From Sphaeroforma sirkka (taxonomy: Eukaryota; Opisthokonta; Ichthyosporea; Ichthyophonida), in NCBI GenBank assembly GCA_001586965.3, contig LUCW03000544.1, positions 25,001-67,500 of the forward strand: a stretch of 42,500 nt of DNA, written 5' to 3'. The position numbers and the translations under genes were made by a program. Shown one piece after another: positions 13,901-29,578 of this stretch; within the stretch, counting starts at the first letter, position 1; each line of letters starts with the position of its first letter. The notes beneath the pieces are model-generated. The model was given only the letters and a program-made list of their open reading frames with translations. It was not told where the DNA came from and did not search any database.

Positions 13901-16900
13901 GTCTCTACATAAGATCATTTTAGACATTGTTGTAGAGTCTCTACATAAGATCATTTTAGACATTGTTGTAGAGTCTCTACATAAGATCATTTTGACATTG
14001 TTGTAGAGTCTCTACATGAGATCTCTACATTGTTGTAGAGATACATAAGATCATTTTAGACATTGTTGTAGAGTCTCTACATAAGATCATTTTAGACATT
14101 GTTGTAGAGTCTCTACATAAGATCATTTTAGACATTGTTGTAGAGTCTCTACATAACATCATTTTAGACATTGTTGTAGAGTCTCTACATAACATCATTT
14201 TAGACATTGTTGTAGAGAGTCTCTACATAAGATCATTTTAGACATTGTTGTAGAGTCTCTACACATAACATCATTTTTAGACATTGTTGTAGAGTCTCTA
14301 CATAAGATCATTTTAGACATTGTTGTAGAGTCTCTACATCATCATTTTAGACATTGTTGTAGAGTCTCTACATAAGATCATTTTAGACATTGTTGTAGAG
14401 TCTCTACATAAGATCATTTTTAGACATTGTTGTAGAGTCTCTACATAAGATCATTTTAGACATTGTTGTAGAGTCTCTACATAAGATCATTTTAGACATT
14501 GTTGTAGAGTCTCTACATAACATCATTTTAGATAGAGTCTTTTAAGATCATTTTAGACATTGTTGTAGAGTCTCTACATAAGATCATTTTAGACATTGTT
14601 GTAGAGTCTCTACATAAGATCATTTTAGACATTGTTGTAGAGTCTCTACATAAGATCATTTTAGACATTGTTGTAGAGTCTCTACATAAGATCATTTAGA
14701 CATTGTTGTAGAGAGTCTCTACATAACATCATTTTAGACATTGTTGTAGAGTCTCTACATAAGATCATTTTTTTAGACATTGTTGTAGAGTCTCTACATA
14801 ACATCATTTTAGACATTTTGTAGAGTCTCTACATAAGATCATTTTAGACATTGTTGTAGAGTCTCTACATAAGATCATTTTTAGACATTGTTGTAGAGTC
14901 TCTACATAACATCATTTTAGACATTGTTGTAGAGTCTCTACATAAGATCATTTTAGACATTGTTGTAGAGTCTCTACATAAGATCATTTTAGACATTGTT
15001 GTAGAGTCTCTACATAACATCATTTTAGACATTGTTGTAGAGTCTCTACATAAGATCATTTTTTAGACATTGTTGTAGAGTCTCTACATAAGATCATTTT
15101 AGACATTGTTGTAGAGTCTCTACATAAGATCATTTTAGACATTGTTGTAGAGTCTCTACATAAGATCATTTTAGACATTGTTGTAGAGTCTCTACATAAG
15201 ATCATTTTAGACATTGTTGTAGAGTCTCTACATAAGATCATTTTTAGACATTGTTGTAGAGTCTCTACATAAGATCATTTTAGACATTGTTGTAGAGTCT
15301 CTACATAACATCATTTTAGACATTGTTGTAGAGTCTCTACATAAGATCATTTTAGACATTGTTGTAGAGTCTCTACATAAGATCATTATAGACATTGTTG
15401 TAGAGTCTCTACATAAGATCATTTTAGACATTGTTGTAGAGTCTCTACATAAGATCATTTTAGACATTGTTGTAGAGTCTCTACATAAGATCATTTTAGA
15501 CATTGTTGTAGAGTCTCTACATAAGATCATTTTAGACATTGTTGTAGAGTCTCTACATAACATCATTTTAGACATTGTTGTAGAGTCTCTACATAACATC
15601 ATTTTTAGACATTGTTGTAGAGTCTCTACATAACATCATTTTAGACATTGTTGTAGAGTCTCTACATAACATCATTTTAGACATTGTTGTAGAGTCTCTA
15701 CATAATCATCATTTTAGACATTGTTGTAGAGTCTCTACATAAGATCATTTTAGACATTGTTGTAGAGTCTCTACATAAGATCATTTTAGACATTGTTGTA
15801 GAGTCTCTACATAAGATCATTTTAGACATTGTTGTAGAGTCTCTACATAAGATCATTTTAGACATTGTTGTAGAGTCTCTACATAAGATCATTTTAGACA
15901 TTGTTGTAGAGTCTCTACATAAGATCATTTTAGACATTGTTGTAGAGTCTCTACATACACAAGATCATTTTAGACATTGTTGTAGAGTCTCTACATAACA
16001 TCATTTTAGACATTGTTGTAGAGTCTCTACATAACATCATTTTAGACATTGTTGTAGAGTCTCTACATAAGATCATTTTAGACATTGTTGTAGAGTCTCT
16101 ACATAAGATCATTTTAGACATTGTTGTAGAGTCTCTACATAAGATCATTTTAGACATTGTTGTAGAGTCTCTACATAACATCATTTTTAGACATTGTTGT
16201 AGAGTCTCTACATAAGATCATTTTAGACATTGTTGTAGAGTCTCTACATAAGATCATTTTAGACATTGTTGTAGAGTCTCTACATAACATCATTTTAGAC
16301 AGACATTGTTGTAGAGTCTCTACATAAGATCATTTTAGACATTGTTGTAGAGAGTCTCTACATAACATCATTTTAGACATTGTTGTAGAGTCTCTACATA
16401 ACATCATTTTAGACATTGTTGTAGAGTCTCTACATAAGATCATTTTAGACATTGTTGTAGAGTCTCTACATAAGATCATTTTAGACATTGTTGTAGAGTC
16501 TCTACATAACATCATTTTAGACATTGTTGTAGAGTCTCTACATAAGATCATTTTAGACATTGTTGTAGAGTCTCTACATAACATCATTTTAGACATTGTT
16601 GTAGAGTCTCTACATAACATCATTTTAGACATTGTTGTAGAGTCTCTACATAACATCATTTTAGACATTGTTGTAGAGTCTCTACATAAGATCATTTTAG
16701 ACATTGTTGTAGAGTCTCTACATAATCATCATTTTAGACATTGTTGTAGAGTCTCTACATAAGATCATTTTAGACAGACATTTGTAGAGTCTCTACATAA
16801 CATCATTTTAGACATTGTTGTAGAGTCTCTACATAAGATCATTTTTAGACATTGTTGTAGAGTCTCTACATAAGATCATTTTAGACATTGTTGTAGAGTC

Positions 16901-19900
16901 TCTACATAAAGATCATTTTAGACATTGTTGTAGAGTCTCTACATAACATCATTTTAGACATTGTTGTAGAGTCTCTACATAAGATCATTTTAGACATTGT
17001 TGTAGAGTCTCTACATAAGATCATTTTAGACATTGTTGTAGAGTCTCTACATAACATCATTTTAGACATTGTTGTAGAGTCTCTACATAACATCATTTTA
17101 GACATTGTTGTAGAGTCTCTACATAAGATCATTTTAGACATTGTTGTAGAGTCTCTACATAAGATCATTTTAGACATTGTTGTAGAGTCTCTACATAAGA
17201 TCATTTTAGACATTGTTGTAGAGTCTCTACATAAGATCATTTTAGACATTGTTGTAGAGTCTCTACATAACATCATTTTAGACATTGTTGTAGAGTCTCT
17301 ACATAAGATCATTTTAGACATTGTTGTAGAGTCTCTACATAAGATCATTTTAGACATTGTTGTAGAGTCTCTACATAACATCATTTTAGACATTGTTGTA
17401 GAGTCTCTACATAAGATCATTTTAGACATTGTTGTAGAGTCTCTACATAAGATCATTTTTAGACATTGTTGTAGAGTCTCTACATAACATCATTTTAGAC
17501 ATTGTTGTAGAGTCTCTACATAAGATCATTTTAGACATTGTTGTAGAGTCTCTACATAAGATCATTTTAGACATTGTTGTAGAGTCTCTACATAAGATCA
17601 TTTTAGACATTGTTGTAGAGTCTCTACATAACATCATTTTAGACATTGTTGTAGAGTCTCTACACATAACATCATTTTAGACATTGTTGTAGAGTCTCTA
17701 CATAAGATCATTTTAGACATTGTTGTAGAGTCTCTACATAAGATCATTTTAGACATTGTTGTAGAGTCTCTACATAAGATCATTTTAGACATTGTTGTAG
17801 AGTCTCTACATAAGATCATTTTAGACATTGTTGTAGAGTCTCTACATAACATCATTTTTAGACATTGTTGTAGAGTCTCTACATAAGATCATTTTAGACA
17901 TTGTTGTAGAGTCTCTACATAAGATCATTTTAGACATTGTTGTAGAGTCTCTACATAACATCATTTTAGACATTGTTGTAGAGTCTCTACATAACATCAT
18001 TTTAGACATTGTTGTAGAGTCTCTACATAAGATCATTTTAGACATTGTTGTAGAGTCTCTACATAAGATCATTTTAGACATTGTTGTAGAGTCTCTACAT
18101 AAGATCATTTTAGACATTGTTGTAGAGTCTCTACATAACATCATTTGTAGACAGTTGTAGAGTCTCTACATAAGATCATTTTAGACATTGTTGTAGAGTC
18201 TCTACATAACATCATTTTAGACATTGTTGTAGAGTCTCTACATAAGATCATTTTAGACATTGTTGTAGAGTCTCTCTCTACATAACATCATTTTAGACAT
18301 TGTTGTAGAGTCTCTACATAAGATCATTTTAGACATTGTTGTAGAGTCTCTACATAACATCATTTTAGACATTGTTGTAGAGTCTCTACATAAGATCATT
18401 TTAGACATTGTTGTAGAGTCTCTACACATGAGATCATTTTTAGACATTGTTGTAGAGTCTCTACATAACATCATTTTAGACATTGTTGTAGAGTCTCTAC
18501 ATAAGATCATTTTAGACATTGTTGTAGAGTCTCTACATAACATCATTTTAGACATTGTTGTAGAGTCTCTACATAACATCATTTTAGACATTGTTGTAGA
18601 GTCTCTACATAAGATCATTTTAGACATTGTTGTAGAGTCTCTACATAAGATCATTTTAGACATTGTTGTAGAGTCTCTACATAAGATCATTTTAGACATT
18701 GTTGTAGAGTCTCTACATAAGATCATTTTAGACATTGTTGTAGAGTCTCTACATAACATCATTTTAGACATTGTTGTAGAGTCTCTACATAACATCATTT
18801 TAGACATTGTTGTAGAGTCTCTACATAAGATCATTTTAGACATTGTTGTAGAGTCTCTACATAAGATCATTTTAGACATTGTTGTAGAGTCTCTACATAA
18901 GATCATTTTAGACATTGTTGTAGAGTCTCTACATAAGATCATTTTAGACATTGTTGTAGAGTCTCTACATAAGATCATTTTAGACATTGTTGTAGAGTCT
19001 CTACATAAGATCATTTTAGACATTGTTGTAGAGTCTCTACATAACATCATTTTAGACATTGTTGTAGAGTCTCTACATAAGATCATTTTAGACATTGTTG
19101 TAGAGTCTCTACATAACATCATCATTTAGATCATTGTTGTAGAGTCTCTACATAAGATCATTTTAGACATTGTTGTAGAGTCTCTACATAACATCATTTT
19201 AGACATTGTTGTAGAGTCTCTACATAACACATCATTTTAGACATTGTTGTAGAGTCTCTACATAAGATCATTTTAGACATTGTTGTAGAGTCTCTACATA
19301 ACATCATTTTAGACATTGTTGTAGAGTCTCTACATAAGATCATTTTTAGACATTGTTGTAGAGTCTCTACATGAGATCATTTTAGACATTGTTGTAGAGT
19401 CTCTACATAACATCATTTTAGACATTGTTGTAGAGTCTCTACATAAGATCATTATAGACATTGTTGTAGAGTCTCTACATAACATCATTTTAGACATTGT
19501 TGTAGAGTCTCTACATAAGATCATTTTTGACATTGTTGTAGAGTCTCTACATAACATCATTTTTTAGACATTGTTGTAGAGTCTCTACATAACATCATTT
19601 TAGACATTGTTGTAGAGTCTCTACATAAGATCATTTTAGACATTGTTGTAGAGTCTCTACATAAGATCATTTTAGACATTGTTGTAGAGTCTCTACATAA
19701 CATCATTTTAGACATTGTTGTAGAGTCTCTACATAAGATCATTTTAGACATTGTTGTAGAGTCTCTACATAACATCATTTTAGACATTGTTGTAGAGTCT
19801 CTCTACATAACATCATTTTAGACATTGTTGTAGAGTCTCTACATAAGATCATTTTAGACATTGTTGTAGAGTCTCTACATAACATCATTTTAGACATTGT

Positions 19901-22900
19901 TGTAGAGTCTCTACATAAGATCATTTTAGACATTGTTGTAGAGTCTCTACATAACATCATTTTAGACATTGTTGTAGAGTCTCTACATAACATCATTTTA
20001 GACATTGTTGTAGAGTCTCTACATAAGATCATTTTAGACATTGTTGTAGAGTCTCTACATAAGATCATTTTAGACATTGTTGTAGAGTCTCTACATAAGA
20101 TCATTTTAGACATTGTTGTAGAGTCTCTACATAAGATCATTTTAGACATTGTTGTAGAGTCTCTACATAAGATCATTTTTTAGACATTGTTGTAGAGTCT
20201 CTACATAAGATCATTTTAGACATTGTTGTAGAGTCTCTACATAAGATCATTTTAGACATTGTTGTAGAGTCTCTACATAACATCATTTTAGACATTGTTG
20301 TAGAGTCTCTACATAAGATCATTTAGACATTGTTGTAGAGTCTCTACATAACATCATTTTTTTAGACATTGTTGTAGAGTCTCTACATACATCATTTTAG
20401 ACATTGTTTTAGATAGACATTGTTGTAGAGTCTCTACATAACATCATTTTAGACATTGTTGTAGAGTCTCTACATAAGATCATTTTAGACATTGTTGTAG
20501 AGTCTCTACATAAGATCATTTTAGACATTGTTGTAGAGTCTCTACATAAGATCATTTTAGACATTGTTGTAGAGTCTCTACATAAGATCATTTTAGACAT
20601 TGTTGTAGAGTCTCTACATAACATCATTTTAGACATTGTTGTAGAGTCTCTACATAAGATCATTTTAGACATTGTTGTAGAGTCTCTACATAACATCATT
20701 TTAGACATTGTTGTAGAGTCTCTCTACATAACATCATTTTAGACATTGTTGTAGAGTCTCTACATAAGATCATTTTAGACATTGTTGTAGAGTCTCTACA
20801 TAAGATCATTTTAGACATTGTTGTAGAGTCTCTACATAACATCATTTTAGACATTGTTGTAGAGTCTCTACATGAGATCATTTTAGACATTGTTGAGTCT
20901 CTCTACATAACATCATTTTTTAGACATTGTTTGTAGAGTCTCTACATACATAACATCATTTTAGACATTGTTGTAGAGTCTCTACATAAGATCATTTTAG
21001 ACATTGTTGTAGAGTCTCTACATAAGATCATTTTAGACATTGTTGTAGAGTCTCTACATAACATCATTTTAGACATTGTTGTAGAGTCTCTACATAAGAT
21101 CATTTTAGACATTGTTGTAGAGTCTCTACATAAGATCATTTTAGACATTGTTGTAGAGTCTCTACATAAGATCATTTTAGACATTGTTGTAGAGTCTCTA
21201 CATAAGATCATTTTAGACATTGTTGTAGAGTCTCTACATAACATCATTTTAGACATTGTTGTAGAGTCTCTACATAACATCATTTTAGACATTGTTGTAG
21301 AGTCTCTACATAAGATCATTTTAGACATTGTTGTAGAGTCTCTACATAACATCATTTTAGACATTGTTGTAGAGTCTCTACATAAGATCATTTTAGACAT
21401 TGTTGTAGAGTCTCTACATAAGATCATTTTAGACATTGTTGTAGAGTCTCTACATAAGATCATTTTAGACATTGTTGTAGAGTCTCTACATAACATCATT
21501 TTAGACATTGTTGTAGAGTCTCTACATAAGATCATTTTTTAGACATTGTTGTAGAGTCTCTACATAACATCATTTTAGACATTGTTGTAGAGTCTCTACA
21601 TAAGATCATTTTTAGACATTGTTGTAGAGTCTCTACATAAGATCATTTTAGACATTGTTGTAGAGTCTCTACATAAGATCATTTTAGACATTGTTGTAGA
21701 GTCTCTACATAAGATCATTTTAGACATTGTTGTAGAGTCTCTACATAAGATCATTTTTAGACATTGTTGTAGAGTCTCTACATAAGATCATTTTAGACAT
21801 TGTTGTAGAGTCTCTACATAAGATCATTTTTTAGACATTGTTGTAGAGTCTCTACATAAAGATCATTTTAGACATTGTTGTAGAGTCTCTACATAAGATC
21901 ATTTTAGACATTGTTGTAGAGTCTCTACATAAGATCATTTTAGACATTGTTGTAGAGTCTCTACATAAGATCATTTTAGACATTGTTGTAGAGTCTCTAC
22001 ATAACATCATTTTAGACATTGTTGTAGAGTCTCTACATAAGATCATTTTAGACATTGTTGTAGAGTCTCTACATAACATCATTTTTTAGACATTGTTGTA
22101 GAGTCTCTACATAAGATCATTTTTTTAGACATTGTTGTAGAGTCTCTACATAACATCATTTTAGACATTGTTGTAGAGTCTCTACATAAGATCATTTTAG
22201 ACATTGTTGTAGAGTCTCTCTACATAAGATCATTTTAGACATTGTTGTAGAGTCTCTACATAACATCATTTTAGACATTGTTGTAGAGTCTCTACATAAC
22301 ATCATTTTAGACATTGTTGTAGAGTCTCTACATAAGATCATTTTAGACATTGTTGTAGAGTCTCTACATAAGATCATTTTAGACATTGTTGTAGAGTCTC
22401 TACATAAGATCATTTTAGACATTGTTGTAGAGTCTCTACATAAGATCATTTTAGATATTGTTGTTGTAGAGTCTCTACATAAGATCATTTTAGACATTGT
22501 TGTAGAGTCTCTACATAACATCATTTTAGACATTGTTGTAGAGTCTCTACATAAGATCATTTTAGACATTGTTGTAGAGTCTCTACATAACATCATTTTA
22601 GACATTGTTGTAGAGTCTCTACATAACATCATTTTAGACAGAGAGTCTCTACATAAGATCATTTTAGACATTGTTGTAGAGTCTCTACATAAGATCATTT
22701 TAGACATTGTTGTAGAGTCTCTACATAAGATCATTTTAGACATTGTTGTAGAGTCTCTACATAAGATCATTATAGACATTGTTGTAGAGTCTCTACATAA
22801 CATCATTTTAGACATTGTTGTAGAGTCTCTACATAAGATCATTTTATAGACATTGTTGTAGAGTCTCTACATAACATCATTTTAGACATTGTTGTAGAGT

Positions 22901-25900
22901 CTCTACATAAGATCATTTTTTAGACATTGTTGTAGAGTCTCTACATAACATCATTTTAGACATTGTTGTAGAGTCTCTACATAACATCATTTTAGACATT
23001 GTTGTAGAGTCTCTACATAAGATCATTTTAGACATTGTTGTAGAGTCTCTACATAACATCATTTTAGACATTGTTGTAGAGTCTCTACATAACATCATTT
23101 TAGACATTGTTGTAGAGTCTCTACATAAGATCATTTTAGACATTGTTGTAGAGTCTCTACATAAGATCATTTTAGACATTGTTGTAGAGTCTCTACATAA
23201 GATCATAGACGATTGTTGTAGAGTGTCTCTCTACATAACATCATTTAGACATTGTTGTAGAGTCTCTACATAAGATCATTTTAGACATTGTTGTAGAGTC
23301 TCTACATAACATCATTTTAGACATTGTTGTAGAGTCTCTACATAAGATCATTTTAGACATTGTTGTAGAGTCTCTACATAAGATCATTTTAGACATTGTT
23401 GTAGAGTCTCTAACATCATAGACATTGTTGTCAGTCTCTACATAAGATCATTTTAGACATTGTTGTAGAGTCTCTACATAAGATCATTTTAGACATTGTT
23501 GTAGAGTCTCTACATAACATCATTTTAGACATTGTTGTAGAGTCTCTACATAAGATCATTTTAGACATTGTTGTAGAGTCTCTACATAAGATAGACATTG
23601 TTGTAGAGTCTCTACATAACATCATTTTAGACATTGTTGTAGAGTCTCTACATAAGATCATTTTAGACATTGTTGTAGAGTCTCTACATAACATCATTTT
23701 AGACATTGTTGTTGTAGAGTCTCTACATAACATCATTTTAGACATTGTTGTAGAGTCTCTACATAAGATCATTATAGACATTGTTGTAGAGTCTCTACAG
23801 ACATTCTAGAGTCTCTACATAAGATCATTTTAGACATTGTTGTAGAGTCTCTACATAAGATCATTTTAGACATTGTTGTAGAGTCTCTACATAAGATCAT
23901 TTTTAGACATTGTTGTAGAGTCTCTACATAAGATCATTTTAGACATTGTTGTAGAGTCTCTACATAAGATCATTTTAGACATTGTTGTAGAGTCTCTACA
24001 TAACATCATTTTTTAGACATTGTTGTAGAGTCTCTACATAAGATCATTTTAGACATTGTTGTAGAGTCTCTACATAAGATCATTTTAGACATTGTTGTAG
24101 AGTCTCTACATAACATCATTTTAGACATTGTTGTAGAGTCTCTACATAAGATCATTTTAGACATTGTTGTAGAGTCTCTACATAACATCATTTTAGACAT
24201 TGTTGTAGAGTCTCTACATAAGATCATTTTAGACATTGTTGTAGAGTCTCTACATAAGATCATTTTTTAGACATTGTTGTAGAGTCTCTACATAAGATCA
24301 TTTTAGACATTGTTGTAGAGTCTCTACATAAGATCATTTTAGACATTGTTGTAGAGTCTCTACATAACATCATTTTAGACATTGTTGTAGAGTCTCTACA
24401 TAACATCATTTTAGACATTGTTGTAGAGTCTCTACATAAGATCATTTTAGACATTGTTGTAGAGTCTCTACATAATCATCATTTTAGACATTGTTGTAGA
24501 GTCTCTACATAAGATCATTTTAGACATTGTTGTAGAGTCTCTACATAACAACATCATTTTAGACATTGTTGTAGAGTCTCTACATAACATCATTTTAGAC
24601 ATTGTTGTAGAGTCTCTACATAAGATCATTTTAGACATTGTTGTAGAGTCTCTACATAACATCATTTTAGACATTGTTGTAGAGTCTCTAACATAACATC
24701 ATTTTAGACATTGTTGTAGAGTCTCTACATAAGATCATTTTAGACATTGTTGTAGAGTCTCTACATAAGATCATTTTAGACATTGTTGTAGAGTCTCTAC
24801 ATAACATCATTTTAGACATTGTTGTAGAGTCTCTACATAACATCATTTTAGACATTGTTGTAGAGTCTCTACATAAGATCATTTTAGACATTGTTGTAGA
24901 GTCTCTACATAAGATCATTTTAGACATTGTTGTAGAGTCTCTACATAACATCATTTTAGACATTGTTGTAGAGTCTCTACATAAGATCATTTTAGACATT
25001 GTTGTAGAGTCTCTACATAACATCATTTTAGACATTGTTGTAGAGTCTCTACATAAGATCATTTAGAGACATTGTTGTAGAGTCTCTACATAACATCATT
25101 TTAGACATTGTTGTAGAGTCTCTACATAACATCATTTTAGACATTGTTGTAGAGTCTCTACATAAGATCATTTTTAGACATTGTTGTAGAGTCTCTACAT
25201 AAGATCATTTTAGACATTGTTGTAGAGTCTCTACATAAGATCATTTAGACATTGTTGTAGAGTCTCTACATAACATCATTTTAGACATTGTTGTAGAGTC
25301 TCTACATAAGATCATTTTAGACATTGTTGTAGAGTCTCTACATAAGATCATTTTAGACATTGTTGTAGAGTCTCTACATAAGATCATTTTTTAGACATTG
25401 TTGTAGAGTCTCTACATAGATCATCATTTTAGACATTGTTGTAGAGTCTCTACATAAGATCATTTTAGACATTGTTGTAGAGTCTCTACATAAGATCATT
25501 TTAGACATTGTTGTAGAGTCTCTACATAAGATCATTTTAGACATTGTTGTAGAGTCTCTACATAGATCATTTTAGACATTGTTGTAGAGTCTCTACATAA
25601 GATCATTTTAGACATTGTTGTAGAGTCTCTACATAACATCATTTTAGACATTGTTGTAGAGTCTCTACATAAGATCATTTTAGACATTGTTGTAGAGTCT
25701 CTACATAAGATCATTTTAGACATTGTTGTAGAGTCTCTACATAAGATCATTTTAGACATTGTTGTGAGAGTCTCTACATAAGATCATTTTAGACATTGTT
25801 GTAGAGTCTCTACATAAGATCATTTTAGACATTGTTGTAGAGTCTCTACATAACATCATTTTAGACATTGTTGTAGAGTCTCTACATAAGATCATTTTAG

Positions 25901-28085
25901 ACATTGTTGTAGAGTCTCTACATAAGATCATTTTAGACATTGTTGTAGAGTCTCTACATAAGATCATTTTAGACATTGTTGTAGAGTCTCTACATAAGAT
26001 CATTTTAGACATTGTTGTAGAGTCTCTACATAAGATCATTTTAGACATTGTTGTAGAGTCTCTACATAACATCATTTTAGACATTGTTGTAGAGTCTCTA
26101 CATAAGATCATTTTAGACATTGTTGTAGAGTCTCTACATAACATCATTTTAGACATTGTTGTAGAGTCTCTACATAACATCATTTTAGACATTGGTTGTA
26201 GAGTCTCTACATAACATCATTTTAGACATTGTTGTAGAGTCTCTACATAAGATCATTTTAGACATTGTTTGTAGAGTCTCTACATAAGATCATTTTAGAC
26301 ATTGTTGTAGAGTCTCTACATAAGATCATTTTAGACATTGTTGTAGAGTCTCTACATAAGATCATTTTAGACATTGTTGTAGAGTCTCTACATAAGATCA
26401 TTTTAGACATTGTTGTAGAGTCTCTACATAACATCATTTTAGACATTGTTGTAGAGTCTCTACATAACATCATTTTAGACATTGTTGTAGAGTCTCTACA
26501 TAAGATCATTTTAGACATTGTTGTAGAGTCTCTACATAAGATCATTTTAGACATTGTTGTAGAGTCTCTACATAACATCATCATTTAGACATTGTTGTAG
26601 AGTCTCTACATAAGATCATTTTAGACATTGTTGTAGAGTCTCTACATAAGATCATTTTAGACATTGTTGTAGAGTCTCTACATAAGATCATTTTAGACAT
26701 TGTTGTAGAGTCTCTACATAAGATCATTTTAGACATTGTTGTAGAGTCTCTACATAAGATCATTTTAGACATTGTTGTAGAGTCTCTACATAACATCATT
26801 TTAGACATTGTTGTAGAGTCTCTACATAAGATCATTTTAGACATTGTTGTAGAGTCTCTACATAAGATCATTTTAGACATTGTTGTAGAGTCTCTACATA
26901 AGATCATTTTAGACATTGTTGTAGAGTCTCTACATAAGATCATTTTAGACATTGTTGTAGAGTCTCTACATAACATCATTTTAGACATTGTTGTAGAGTC
27001 TCTACATAAGATCATTATAGACATTGTTGTAGAGTCTCTACATAACATCATTTTAGACATTGTTGTAGAGTCTCTACATAAGATCATTTTAGACATTGTT
27101 GTAGAGTCTCTACATAAGATCATTTTAGACATTGTTGTAGAGTCTCTACATAAGATCATTTTAGACATTGTTGTAGAGTCTCTACATAAGATCATTTTTA
27201 GACATTGTTGTAGAGTCTCTACATAACATCATTTTAGACATTGTTGTAGAGTCTCTACATAGATCATTTTAGACATTGTTGTAGAGTCTCTACATAAGAT
27301 CATTTTAGACATTGTTGTAGAGTCTCTACATAACATCATTTTAGACATTGTTGTAGAGTCTCTACATAAGATCATTTTAGACATTGTTGTAGAGTCTCTA
27401 CATAACATCATTTTAGACATTGTTGTAGAGTCTCTACATAACATTTTTTTTAGACATTGTTGTAGAGTCTCTACATAAGATCATTTTAGACATTGTTGTA
27501 GAGTCTCTACATAAGATCATTTTAGACATTGTTGTAGAGTCTCTACATAACATCATTTTAGACATTGTTGTAGAGTCTCTACATAAGATCATTTTAGACA
27601 TTGTTGTAGAGTCTCTACATAAGATCATTTTAGACATTGTTGTAGAGTCTCTACATAAGATCATTTTAGACATTGTTGTAGAGTCTCTACATAACATCAT
27701 CATTTTAGACATTGTTGTAGAGTCTCTACATAACATCATTTTAGACATTGTTGTAGAGTCTCTACATAAGAGATCATTTTAGACATTGTTGTAGAGTCTC
27801 TACATAAGATCATTTTAGACATTGTTGTAGAGTCTCTACATAAGATCATTTTAGACATTGTTGTAGAGTCTCTACATAACATCATTTTAGACATTGTTGT
27901 AGAGTCTCTACATAACATCATTTTAGACATTGTTGTAGAGTCTCTACATAACATCATTTTAGACATTGTTGTAGAGTCTCTACATAACATCATTTTAGAC
28001 ATTGTTGTAGAGTCTCTACATAAGATCATTTTAGACATTGTTGTAGAGTCTCTACATAAGATCATTTTAGACATTGTTGTAGAGT

Positions 28086-28200
28086 CTCTACATAAGATCA
28101 TTTTAGATATTGTTGTAGAGTCTCTATATAAGATCTTTTTTAGATATTGTTGTAGAGAGTCTCTACATACGATCATTCTAGATATTGTTGTAGAGTCTCT
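28086..28200. repeat. Variant multi-monomer block, copy 1 (partial)
   Basis: A run of variant monomers (tagatattg, ctatataagatctttt, acatacgatcattctag) interrupts regular monomers. It is a shorter form of the block found again near 29.6, 30.3, 30.8, 31.8 and 32.2 kb. It returns to ordinary monomers after the cgatcattctagatattg marker. Confidence 0.7.
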
Positions 28201-29578
28201 ACATAAGATCATTTTAGACATTGTTGTAGAGTCTCTACATAAGATCATTTTAGACATTGTTGTAGAGTCTCTACATAACATCATTTTAGACATTGTTGTA
28301 GAGTCTCTACATGAGATCATTTTAGACATTGTGTGTAGAGTCTCTACATAAGATCATTTTAGACATTGTTGTAGAGTCTCTACATAAGATCATTTTAGAC
28401 ATTGTTGTAGAGTCTCTACATGAGATCATTATAGACATTGTTGTAGAGTCTCTACATAAGATCATTTTTTAGACATTGTTGTAGAGAGTCTCTACATAAG
28501 ATCATTTTAGACATTGTTGTAGAGTCTCTACATAACATCATTTTAGACATTGTTGTAGAGTCTCTACATAAGATCATTTTAGACATTGTTGTAGAGTCTC
28601 TACATAACATCATTTTTTAGACATTGTTGTAGAGTCTCTACATAACATCATTTTTGACATTGTTGTAGAGTCTCTACATAAGATCATTTATAGACATTGT
28701 TGTAGAGTCTCTACATAACATCATTTTAGACATTGTTGTAGAGTCTCTACATAACATCATTTTAGACATTGTTGTGGAGTCTCTACATGAGATCATTATA
28801 GACATTGTTGTAGAGTCTCTACATAACATCATTTTAGACATTGTTGTAGAGTCTCTACATGAGATCATTTTAGACATTGTTGTAGAGTCTCTACATAACA
28901 TCATTTTAGACATTGTTGTAGAGTCTCTACATAAGATCATTTTAGACATTGTTGTAGAGTCTCTACATAACATCATTTTAGACATTGTTGTAGAGTCTCT
29001 ACATAACATCATTTTAGACATTGTTGTAGAGTCTCTACATCATTATAGATCATTATAGACATTGTTGTAGAGTCTCTACATAACATCATTTTAGACATTG
29101 TTGTAGAGTCTCTACATAACATCATTTTAGACATTGTTGTAGAGTCTCTACATAAGATCATTTTAGACATTGTTGTGGAGTCTCTACATGAGATCATTAT
29201 AGACATTGTTGTAGAGTCTCTACATAACATCATTTTAGACATTGTTGTGGAGTCTCTACATGAGATCATTATAGACATTGTTGTAGAGTCACTACATAAC
29301 ATCATTTTTTAGACATTGTTGTAGAGTCTCTACTTAAGATCATTTTAGACATTGTTGTAGAGTCTCTACATAACATCATTTTAGACATTGTTGTAGAGTC
29401 TCTACATAACATCATCATTTTAGACATTGTTGTAGAGTCTCTACATAAGATCATTATAGACATTGTTGTAGAGTCTCTACATAACATCATTTTAGACATT
29501 GTTGTAGAGTCTCTACATAAGATCATTTTAGACATTGTTGTAGAGTCTCTACATAAGATCATTTTAGACATTGTTGTA

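Noticed and set aside
15690..24490. Large segmental duplication suggested by the rare junction cataatcatcattttag at 15702, 16720 and 24472.
   Set aside because: The sequences following the three junctions differ within one or two monomers, so long shared segments are not supported.
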